Shown piece by piece: positions 1-5,298 of a stretch of 14,170 nucleotides of DNA. Origin of the DNA: Candidatus Microgenomates bacterium. GTDB lineage: Bacteria > Patescibacteriota > Microgenomatia > 2-02-FULL-39-11. Numbering within the stretch: position 1 is the first letter of the stretch; every line of letters begins with the position of its first letter. The stretch spans positions 1 to 14,170 of the forward strand of contig JALHWS010000018.1 in assembly GCA_022866885.1 (NCBI GenBank), read 5' to 3'. The position numbers and the translations under genes are program-made. The notes below the pieces were generated by a model. It ran no database searches. It worked only from the letters and a program-made list of their open reading frames with translations, and was not told the DNA's origin.

Positions 1-1
1 C

Positions 2-151
2 CACAAAATCGGCCTCCCGCTGGTTTTAAACACTTCTTTTAACCTTCGCGGCGAACCGATCGTCAATACTCCCGAGGACGCCTACTCCACTTTACAAAGG
101 TCAGGGATAGATATTTTAGTTATGGGAAATTTTGTGTGTGAAAAGAAATAA
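2..151 (+). CDS. Carbamoyltransferase, C-terminal fragment (NodU/CmcH family)
   Basis: Only the last 49 codons are in the window, in frame 2 and ending at TAA 149-151; the 5' part lies upstream of base 1. The translated tail contains LNTSFNLRGEPIVNTPEDAY followed by STLQRSGIDILVMGNF. This matches the C-terminal domain of NodU/CmcH-type carbamoyltransferases, where NTSFN..GEPIV..P.DA......G.D.L..GNF is strongly conserved. Family members transfer a carbamoyl group from carbamoyl phosphate to a hydroxyl of a sugar or antibiotic; in bacterial surface-polysaccharide loci they usually decorate a glycan. That substrate is inference here, supported by the glycosyltransferases further right. The gene converges with the tRNA genes and is followed by palindromic repeats, not by a clear T-tract terminator. 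Confidence 0.85.
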   Translation, partial: HKIGLPLVLNTSFNLRGEPIVNTPEDAYSTLQRSGIDILVMGNFVCEKK

Positions 152-154
152 AAA

Positions 155-242
155 GCTTGCCCTGATCCGCCAGTTGGCGGACGAAGAGTTTACCCTGAGC
201 AGCTCGCAGTGAACTCGCTGTGAACTGTAGTCGAAGGGTGGA
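155..242. repeat. Tandem palindromic repeats after the carbamoyltransferase
   Basis: Two hairpin-forming units lie between the carbamoyltransferase stop and the first tRNA. The first contains the palindrome TCCGCCAGTTGGCGGA (166-181) and starts with CCCTGA. The second runs from CCCTGAG near 193 to CGAAGGG (232-238), with imperfectly complementary inner sequence. The segment 155-186 is repeated almost exactly at 361-392, with one C/T difference. The units could act as a bidirectional terminator or 3'-end stabiliser for the converging transcripts, but no U-tract follows them. Confidence 0.7.
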
Positions 243-309
243 CCCGAGGGGAATCGAACCCCTTTTTGAACTATGCCATAGTTCCGTACTACCGGTATAC
301 GACGGGCCC
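239..309 (-). tRNA. tRNA-Ala (anticodon GGC)
   Basis: The reverse complement folds as a 71-nt cloverleaf. The acceptor stem is GGGCCCG/CGGGTCC with a G3.U70 wobble, the main alanine identity element. The D arm is GTAT/GTAC with a 7-nt loop holding GG. The anticodon stem GAACT/AGTTC closes the loop ATGGCAT, giving anticodon GGC. A 4-nt variable loop is followed by T arm AGGGG-TTCGATT-CCCCT and discriminator A. CCA is not encoded (ACCC follows). Position 8-9 is TC and the D arm resembles tRNA-Gly/Glu-type bodies more than a usual tRNA-Ala. Anticodon, G3.U70 and A73 all agree on alanine. Confidence 0.9.
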
Positions 310-319
310 AAGTTTTTGT

Positions 320-348
320 ATTTTACCAAATTGGGCTGATTAGTCCAA
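320..348 (-). promoter_or_regulatory. Promoter of tRNA-Ala(GGC)
   Basis: On the minus strand, TTGGAC (343-348) and TAAAAT (320-325) are separated by exactly 17 nt, and the -10 box ends about 10 nt before the mature tRNA 5' end. The same arrangement, 33 of 38 bases identical, lies in front of the other tRNA-Ala gene (556-593). The -35 box is a weak match to TTGACA; the -10 matches TATAAT at five of six positions. Confidence 0.6.
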
Positions 349-360
349 TTGGACAAATCT

Positions 361-394
361 GCTTGCCCTGATCCGCCAGCTGGCGGACGAAGGG
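361..394. repeat. Palindromic repeat CCCTGA-TCCGCCAGCTGGCGGA-CGAAGGG
   Basis: A near-perfect hairpin: the outer bases CCCT (366-369) and AGGG (391-394) pair around the perfect palindrome TCCGCCAGCTGGCGGA (372-387). The same 16-mer, with one base changed at most, occurs at 166-181, 6246-6261 and 7715-7730. It lies between the two tRNA genes, about 12 nt upstream of the -35 box of the tRNA-Ala(GGC) promoter. Confidence 0.75.
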
Positions 395-395
395 T

Positions 396-468
396 GGAAC
401 GTAATAAATTGCAAGGCAATTTAAACGTTCCTACAACGTTGAAATCGCTCTGCGATTTCTTACGTTGT
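396..468. repeat. Two adjacent stepped hairpins 3' of tRNA-Ala(CGC)
   Basis: Two hairpins of the same design sit side by side. The first (396-431) has outer stem GGAACGT/ACGTTCC, inner stem AAATTGC/GCAATTT and loop AAG. The second (433-468) has outer stem ACAACGT/ACGTTGT, inner stem GAAATCGC/GCGATTTC and loop TCT. The second begins at the tRNA discriminator base, so a transcript leaving the tRNA would fold it at once. No T-tract follows in the minus direction, so a Rho-independent terminator is not supported; a processing or Rho-related 3' element is possible. Confidence 0.65.
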
Positions 469-540
469 GGACCGTGCCAGAGTCGAACTGGCGATCTCCG
501 CAATGCGAATGCGGCGCATTACCAACTGTGCTAACGGCCC
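468..540 (-). tRNA. tRNA-Ala (anticodon CGC)
   Basis: The reverse complement folds as a 73-nt cloverleaf. The acceptor is GGGCCGT/ACGGTCC with the alanine-specific G3.U70 wobble. The D stem GCAC/ATGC has one C-A mismatch. The anticodon stem CCGCA/TGCGG closes the loop TTCGCAT, so the anticodon is CGC. The variable loop is AGATC, the T arm GCCAG-TTCGACT-CTGGC, and the discriminator is A with no encoded CCA. It lies upstream of tRNA-Ala(GGC) on the same strand with its own promoter. CGC reads only GCG, so it supplements a UGC isoacceptor presumably encoded elsewhere. Confidence 0.92.
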
Positions 541-554
541 GGGGAAATAATACA

Positions 555-583
555 ATTTTACCAAATTTGTCTAATTAGTCCAA
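555..583 (-). promoter_or_regulatory. Promoter of tRNA-Ala(CGC)
   Basis: On the minus strand, TTGGAC (578-583) is followed after 17 nt by TAAAAT (555-560), and the tRNA starts 14 nt further on. It is a near copy of the promoter in front of tRNA-Ala(GGC). It lies just after the stop of the M23 peptidase gene, so M23 transcripts may also read into the tRNAs. Confidence 0.6.
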
Positions 584-610
584 TTAGTCAAATTGGGAGG
601 AAACGTGAAT

Positions 611-1732
611 TTACTTCAGAAATGAGAGTGGATTGAGAAGAACGCCGTTTCTTCTCACTTCAAAATGCAAGTGTGTCCCTGAAGATCTTCCGGTTGAACC
701 CATCCGGCCAATAACCTGTCCCCGACCGACTTTATCGCCTGCATTTACATTATATGAGGAAAGATGTCCGTAAAGTGTCTGGTAGCCATCGGCGTGACTG
801 ATAATGATATGACAGCCGTAACCGTAGCGGAGACAACCGGCATAAGAGACGACTCCCCCGTCACCGGCGGCAACCGGCGGAGCGGAAGAATTGGCGATAT
901 CTACCGCCATATGGTATGAAACCGGATATTGGGTAATAATCCCGTTGGTCGGCCAGATAAATTTGCCGCCAACCCCGGCGATAAACTGCGGGACCGGAGC
1001 CGGTTTGTAAACCGGTGGCGCCTGAGGCATGACTCCGTCCGGGACAAAAAGAATCTGTCCGATATTTAAGGCAAAAGTATCCAGGTCGGCAAAATCATTG
1101 CCGGGGAAATTGACGACTTTTTGCGATTCCGACTTATATTTTTTGGCTAAAGAATAAATCGTATCGCCCGGAACAACCTTATGGACTATCCCGGTGACCG
1201 GAGGTACGCGAAGAGTTTGGCCGGGAATCAGTTTTTCCGTCTTTAAGCTGTTTGCCCATTTGATGGTATCGATGGAAATGCCGAATTTATCGGCAATTGA
1301 AGCTAAAGTATCCCCACTGACAACCTCGTAATCAATAATATCAAAACGCGGCTTATCTGATACAACTGTGGTAGTATTCATATCTTCCTGTGAAAGAACC
1401 GGTACCATCTCATTGTAGTCAGCCGGATTTTCACCATCTCTTTGGACGGTCGGATAATATTCGGCAATCACCGGACCGCCTACAATTGCCCCGGCGACAA
1501 TGAAAAGAAAGGAAATGTTTAAAAAATGCTTGCTATAGCGGCCTCTTTTTACCAGCAGGAGATCAACCAAAACATCTTTACCTTTTTCGAAGTGTACCGC
1601 GCCGATGATTACTCTTTTTCGGCTATAGAGAAAAAGAAAATACAGCCAGTCACCAACTTCCTTAGTGAAGTCACGAATTTTATTGATTAGCGATTCTAAT
1701 TTTTCGGGATCAATCTTAAAATCAATCTTCAT
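611..1732 (-). CDS. Membrane-anchored LysM/M23 family peptidase
   Basis: Predicted peptidoglycan endopeptidase of 373 residues. An N-terminal cytoplasmic segment of about 70 residues leads into one membrane helix (about 73-92), so this is not a cleaved signal peptide. Two LysM domains follow (about 134-177 with YEVVSGDTLASIADKFGI, and 183-231 with HKVVPGDTIYSLAKKY); they bind peptidoglycan. A proline-rich linker leads to the M23 domain (about 262-371). It has HMAVD (H274, D278), YGH (H323) and THLHFEVR (H354, H356), which are the zinc ligands and catalytic histidines of active M23 enzymes, so cleavage activity is likely. The ATG has no clear Shine-Dalgarno site. It lies 39 nt after the rho stop on the same strand, suggesting co-transcription. 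Confidence 0.93.
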   Translation of the reverse strand: MKIDFKIDPEKLESLINKIRDFTKEVGDWLYFLFLYSRKRVIIGAVHFEKGKDVLVDLLLVKRGRYSKHFLNISFLFIVAGAIVGGPVIAEYYPTVQRDGENPADYNEMVPVLSQEDMNTTTVVSDKPRFDIIDYEVVSGDTLASIADKFGISIDTIKWANSLKTEKLIPGQTLRVPPVTGIVHKVVPGDTIYSLAKKYKSESQKVVNFPGNDFADLDTFALNIGQILFVPDGVMPQAPPVYKPAPVPQFIAGVGGKFIWPTNGIITQYPVSYHMAVDIANSSAPPVAAGDGGVVSYAGCLRYGYGCHIIISHADGYQTLYGHLSSYNVNAGDKVGRGQVIGRMGSTGRSSGTHLHFEVRRNGVLLNPLSFLK

Positions 1733-1771
1733 AATTGAATAATTGATTCATTAAATCACTGGAAAATTTGC

Positions 1772-3157
1772 TTATCCCTGATGCAGGCTATCAAGGAATT
1801 CTTTGTTACTGCGGGTTTTGAGAAGACGCTCGATAATGGTAGATGTTCTTTCCTGTCCTTCACCCAGAAGGGATAACATGTGTCTCATGGTAACGATTCT
1901 CTTTAAATTTGCGGGAGTCAATAACAATTCTTCATGACGGGTACCGGATTTATCCACGTCAATGGCCGGAAAAATCCGTTGTTCCTGAAGTGACCGGGAC
2001 AGATGAAGTTCCATATTACCGGTTCCTTTAAATTCCTCATAGATAAGATCATCCATCCGCGACCCGGTCTCCACCAAAGTCGTCCCTAAAATCGTCAGAC
2101 TGCCGCCTTGTTCACATTTCCGGGCGGCTCCCAAAAACCGTTTAGCCGGATATAAAGCAGCCGGGTCAAAACCGCCGGAAAGCGTCCGGCCTGATGGGTT
2201 AACGCATAGATTATATGCCCGGGCAAGCCGGGTAATCGAGTCAAGCAGAATCACCACATCTGCCCCCAGCTCCGTCATCCGCTTGGCCCGATCAAGCGCT
2301 ACCTCTGCCACTCGGGTCTGGGCTTCAGGCGCTTCATCGAAATTGCTGGCAACCACTTCCCCTTTGACGGAATGACTTATATCCGTCACCTCTTCCGGCC
2401 GTTCACCGATAAGAACCGCCATCAGGTGGACTTTGGGATAATTTTCTGAAATCCCATGAGCAATTTCTTTAAGGATCGTTGTCTTTCCCGCTTTTGGCGG
2501 CGAAACGATTAATCCCCGCTGGCCGAAACCGATCGGGGCTAAAAGATCAATCATTCTGGTAGAAATCGGGATTTTGCCTGTTTCCATCTTCACCTGTTCC
2601 TTCGGATAAATCGGTGTCAAATCCTCAAAATGCGGCCTTTTTACTGAATTGTCGGCCGACATAGCATTGACCTTTTCCACTTTCAAAAGTCCAAGATACC
2701 GTTCATTTTCCTTTGGAAGCCTGGCCTGGCCTTCGACCTTATCACCGTCCCGCAGTTGGAATTTGCGGATTTGTGATTGGGAAATGTAGATATCCCCTTC
2801 TCCAGGCACAAACTTTGGCCGTAAAAAACCATGCCCTTCCGGCATGATATCCAAAATACCGGAAACCGTCTTTACCACGGTAGGCACAGCATTGTAACGG
2901 TCATACCCGCCGTTGGCCGGCAGGTTATTGTTTACGGGAGTAATAACCGCTGTATTATTTACCGTTGCCGGCGGTGGTGAGGAAACCAAACCAGGCACAA
3001 ATGGTGCCGGCGCGGAAGGTGCCGTTGTAACGGTAGGAACAACAGGAGCGAAAGAAACCGTCGGCTTCACCTGTTCCTTGACAGGTATCTGCGGAAGGCC
3101 GATTAAATCATCTATGCTTAAGGGCTTTTCGACTGAAATTTTTGCTTTTACAGGCAT
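1772..3157 (-). CDS. rho: Transcription termination factor Rho
   Basis: Hexameric RNA-dependent ATPase/helicase that releases RNA polymerase at Rho-dependent terminators. The 461-residue product has the cold-shock-type primary RNA-binding domain (about 97-165, with GHGFLRP and a following beta strand GDIYIS). The RecA-like core follows: Walker A SPPKAGKTT (219-227), Walker B VVILLDS (301-307), Q-loop region PSGRTLSGGFDP, and R-loop/C-terminal block EEFKGTGNMELHLSR. All key ATPase motifs are intact. The N-terminal 90 residues are unusual: in place of the helical Rho_N domain there is a Pro/Val/Thr/Ala-rich, probably disordered stretch (about 25-85). The ATG has no good Shine-Dalgarno site. A sigma70-like promoter lies about 80 nt upstream. 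Confidence 0.97.
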   Translation of the reverse strand: MPVKAKISVEKPLSIDDLIGLPQIPVKEQVKPTVSFAPVVPTVTTAPSAPAPFVPGLVSSPPPATVNNTAVITPVNNNLPANGGYDRYNAVPTVVKTVSGILDIMPEGHGFLRPKFVPGEGDIYISQSQIRKFQLRDGDKVEGQARLPKENERYLGLLKVEKVNAMSADNSVKRPHFEDLTPIYPKEQVKMETGKIPISTRMIDLLAPIGFGQRGLIVSPPKAGKTTILKEIAHGISENYPKVHLMAVLIGERPEEVTDISHSVKGEVVASNFDEAPEAQTRVAEVALDRAKRMTELGADVVILLDSITRLARAYNLCVNPSGRTLSGGFDPAALYPAKRFLGAARKCEQGGSLTILGTTLVETGSRMDDLIYEEFKGTGNMELHLSRSLQEQRIFPAIDVDKSGTRHEELLLTPANLKRIVTMRHMLSLLGEGQERTSTIIERLLKTRSNKEFLDSLHQG

Positions 3158-3238
3158 AATTTTCTCATTGAATTACCATTCGTGGGAAATATTCATGTAA
3201 AGAAACATCAATGAGGAACAACTTATTTACTATCTTGT

Positions 3239-3267
3239 ATTTAACCAAATTTTTTTCCTTTTGTCAA
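3239..3267 (-). promoter_or_regulatory. Promoter of the rho-M23 unit
   Basis: On the minus strand a perfect TTGACA (3262-3267) is followed after 17 nt by TTAAAT (3239-3244). This implies a leader of roughly 75 nt before the rho start codon. Leader-mediated autoregulation of rho is common in other bacteria; nothing in the leader shows it directly here. Confidence 0.55.
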
Positions 3268-3280
3268 TGGTAAAAATATT

Positions 3281-3462
3281 GCCCTTCGAAAAGGCGGCCA
3301 AAACGGGATTTTTCCCCGAAGTTTTAATGGGAGGGTGGATCCTGACCCCACGGGGTCAGGGATACCTTAACCCTTTCACCCCCGAATAAATCGGGAGATT
3401 ACCCACTTCGAAAGGTTGTAGAGGAAAAATAACTCCCGTTTAGCCTCTCCAAGCCGAAGGGC
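3281..3462. other. Candidate structured RNA / inverted-repeat element in the rho divergent region
   Basis: The region between the divergent genes has no convincing ORF but contains nested complementary segments: GCCCTTCG 3281-3288 with CGAAGGGC 3455-3462; AGGC 3292-3295 with GCCT 3443-3446; AAACGGGA 3301-3308 with TCCCGTTT 3434-3441; and CGAAG 3317-3321 plus TGGG 3328-3331 with CCCACTTCG 3402-3410. Inside are two hairpins: CCTGACCCC/GGGGTCAGG (3341-3360) and CCCGA/TCGGG (3381-3395). CCTTT 3372-3376 could also pair with AAAGG 3411-3415 as a pseudoknot. It matches no RNA family I recognise. It may be a + strand leader or independent RNA, or an inverted-repeat mobile element bounded by CCCTTCG/CGAAGGG. 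Strand is undecided. Confidence 0.5.
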
Positions 3463-3509
3463 AAATCCAGTGTGACAAAAATACATCCCTCTGTCAAGTC
3501 TTGTCCTTG

Positions 3510-3538
3510 TTGACAAGAACGGAGACTAATGGCAAAAT
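3510..3538 (+). promoter_or_regulatory. Possible promoter of the + strand surface-glycan cluster
   Basis: TTGACA (3510-3515) is followed after 17 nt by CAAAAT (3533-3538, four of six matches). The predicted start would be close to the ribosome binding site, leaving a very short leader. The -35 box overlaps a hairpin (CTTGTC 3500-3505 with GACAAG 3512-3517), which may or may not matter for regulation. Confidence 0.3.
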
Positions 3539-3545
3539 CAGAAAC

Positions 3546-3551
3546 AGGAGG
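3546..3551 (+). promoter_or_regulatory. Strong Shine-Dalgarno site deciding a GTG start
   Basis: AGGAGG lies 8 nt before GTG 3560. It is the only consensus-strength Shine-Dalgarno site I see before any gene in the window, and it fixes the rarer GTG start of the Ig-like gene. Confidence 0.8.
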
Positions 3552-3559
3552 AAGCACGC

Positions 3560-4006
3560 GTGAAAGACAAAACTTTTGTCACTTTAGCAGTACTCTTTTT
3601 TCTTCTCTTTTTAACCGGCATCGCCGCTCTTACTCTTAATACTCCGCTTTCAGGAATACTCCGGGCCAGAAATGTCACTCCCTCACCGCTTAAATCATTC
3701 GGAGTGGTTTTTCCGCAAGTCGGTAATGCCGGAATTGAAAATAGCCCAAAGAAACCAACCAGCATCAGGGTTTCTGTTTATATCCGTGATGTAAATGGCT
3801 CGGTCATCCCCGGAAGAGTGGTAAAACTGGCCGCTTCTTCTTCCGATGTCACGATCAAACCTTCAGACACTCAAACGACGGATAAAATCGGCCAAGCACA
3901 ATTCACCGTCACTTCACCGGTTAAAGGTATTGTAAAATTCACTGCCACCGATACGGAAAGCAATACTGTAATCTCCAATATCCCGACTGCCCAAATCATA
4001 GAATGA
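3560..4006 (+). CDS. Small membrane-anchored Ig-like (Big_1-type) domain protein
   Basis: 148 residues starting at GTG, chosen because AGGAGG lies 8 nt upstream. A single membrane helix (about 5-27) follows a short positively charged N-terminus; no lipobox is seen, so it is probably an uncleaved anchor or signal peptide. After a linker, residues about 66-140 resemble a bacterial Ig-like domain of the Big_1/invasin type: IRVSVYIRDVNGSVIPGRVV near its start and a later T.D..G.A.FT.TS...G...FTATD pattern. The domain would lie outside the membrane. The stop overlaps the next start (ATGA, 4003-4006), so it is translationally coupled to the FAD oxidoreductase. Its function is unknown; adhesion or scaffolding of surface glycan enzymes are both possible. 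Confidence 0.8.
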   Translation: MKDKTFVTLAVLFFLLFLTGIAALTLNTPLSGILRARNVTPSPLKSFGVVFPQVGNAGIENSPKKPTSIRVSVYIRDVNGSVIPGRVVKLAASSSDVTIKPSDTQTTDKIGQAQFTVTSPVKGIVKFTATDTESNTVISNIPTAQIIE

Positions 4007-5256
4007 CGAGTCCCTTGAAAATTGCCATTATTGGTGCCGGCTTTACCGGACTTACCGCGGCTTTACGACTGTCAAAACATCACCAAGTCACCGTTTTTGA
4101 AAAAGAAAAATTCAGCGGCGGCCTTTCGGCTACCTTTAAACTTCCCTCGTGGACCTGGCCGGTTGAACAGCATTACCATCACTGGTTTACCAACGATATT
4201 TCATTAAACAGATTACTAAAAGAACTGCAACTGTCTGATCTTATCATCCATTCCAAAACACAAACGGCAATTTACTATCACGGCCGCATCTATCCTTTCA
4301 ATACACCGGCGCAAGTACTCTTCTTTTCCCCAATCGGCTTTCCCTCGCGCCTTCGGATCGGCCTTGCTTCTCTATTCCTCAAATTACTCCCGAAAGATAT
4401 CGGCATATCTTTGGAAAAAGAAACAGCATATCAATCTGTCGAAAAATATTTCGGCGGAGAGGCTTTCCGGGTCATCTGGCAGCCGCTTCTTGACGGTAAA
4501 TTCGGCCGTTTCGGGAAACTGGTAAACATGGCCTGGTTTTGGGCAAGAATTAAAAAAAGGACTATGAAGTTGGTATATATGTCAGGCGGATATCAAACTC
4601 TTCTTGACGGCCTGGTGAAAAATATTTCCAATAATGGCGCCCATGTCTTATTTAATACTTCTTTTAATCCGGCAAAGACAGCAGAGTTTGATAAAATTAT
4701 TTTCACTGCCCCATCCGGCGAATTTATAAGACTTTATCCCCGGCTCCCCAAAAGCTATAAGAAACAACTAAGCTCTATCCCCCATCTTACGGCTCTCACT
4801 CTGCTGCTTATCGTAGCAGAAAAAATCCTGCCTGAAACTTACTGGCTGAATATCAACGACCGGAAGTTTCCTTTTATTTCCGTTATCCAGCAAACCAATA
4901 TGATCGACAAAAAATATTACGGCAATAAGCATTTGACTTATGTCGGCAACTATTTACCTGACGGCCACCCGTATCTCAAAATGTCCAAAGAGCAACTTTT
5001 CAAGCTCTATCTCCCCTATTTACAAAAAATCAATCCTAATTTACCCGCCGAAGCTTTAGCGAAGGCGAACTTACAGCTTTTTTCTTCCCCCTTCGCCCAA
5101 CCGGTCTTCTTCGTCAATTATTCAAAAATCAAACCTGATTTCGCAACCCCTATCCCCAACGTTTATCTTGCCAATATGGATATGGTTTATCCCTGGGACA
5201 GGGGGACGAATTATGCGATAGAATTAGGTGAACAAGTAGCAAATCTTGTTCAGTAG
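4003..5256 (+). CDS. FAD-dependent oxidoreductase, amine oxidase / protoporphyrinogen oxidase-like fold
   Basis: 417 residues. The N-terminal Rossmann motif IAIIGAGFTGLTAALRL (G11, G13, G16) is followed by E33 at the ribose-binding position and by SGGLSAT (38-44). The C-terminal FAD-binding motif is YLANMDMVYPWDRGTNYAIE, typical of the NAD_binding_8/amino-oxidase superfamily. The middle substrate domain is less conserved and does not reveal the substrate. The gene is coupled to the Ig-like gene by an ATGA overlap and directly precedes the UbiA-type prenyltransferase. Related genes act on polyprenyl, carotenoid or nucleotide-sugar substrates; a redox step on a lipid-linked sugar is my inference. 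Codons 348-355 (EALAKA region) are encoded by a palindromic repeat. Confidence 0.85.
   Translation: MTSPLKIAIIGAGFTGLTAALRLSKHHQVTVFEKEKFSGGLSATFKLPSWTWPVEQHYHHWFTNDISLNRLLKELQLSDLIIHSKTQTAIYYHGRIYPFNTPAQVLFFSPIGFPSRLRIGLASLFLKLLPKDIGISLEKETAYQSVEKYFGGEAFRVIWQPLLDGKFGRFGKLVNMAWFWARIKKRTMKLVYMSGGYQTLLDGLVKNISNNGAHVLFNTSFNPAKTAEFDKIIFTAPSGEFIRLYPRLPKSYKKQLSSIPHLTALTLLLIVAEKILPETYWLNINDRKFPFISVIQQTNMIDKKYYGNKHLTYVGNYLPDGHPYLKMSKEQLFKLYLPYLQKINPNLPAEALAKANLQLFSSPFAQPVFFVNYSKIKPDFATPIPNVYLANMDMVYPWDRGTNYAIELGEQVANLVQ
5046..5067. repeat. Intragenic palindrome in the FAD oxidoreductase gene
   Basis: A hairpin with CGCC/GGCG and GCT/AGC stems around a TT loop and symmetric GAA/GAA internal bases. 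It encodes the Ala-rich stretch around EALAKA without breaking the frame. It is one of several GC-rich palindromes inside coding regions of this window. Confidence 0.55.
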
Positions 5257-5298
5257 TGATTGATATTAAAAGGACCGTCACTTAAAATAAGAACTAAT

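Noticed and set aside
155..394. CRISPR array, because of repeated units near the tRNAs
   Set aside because: Only two similar units, with palindromic cores, tRNA genes between them and no regular spacers or cas genes.
120..534. Long open frames on both strands across the tRNA region (120-503 minus, 349-534 plus)
   Set aside because: They run through two well-folded tRNA genes, promoters and palindromic repeats, and show no recognisable protein motif.
2913..3200. 95-codon + strand open frame opposite the start of rho
   Set aside because: It mirrors the Pro/Val/Thr-rich low-complexity part of rho in another frame, with no start signal of its own.
3341..3360. Rho-independent terminator at the CCTGACCCC/GGGGTCAGG hairpin
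   Set aside because: The stem is strong but no T-tract follows on either strand, and no gene ends next to it.
3420..3475. Glycine or c-di-GMP riboswitch, suggested by CCGAAGGGCAAA
   Set aside because: The short word resembles parts of these aptamers, but the other conserved blocks and stems are absent, and CGAAGGGC is already used in the long-range stem with 3281-3288.
5260..5298. Upstream TTG start for the UbiA-type gene
   Set aside because: It adds 13 polar residues not expected in the family and has no ribosome binding site; ATG 5299 fits the family N-terminus.
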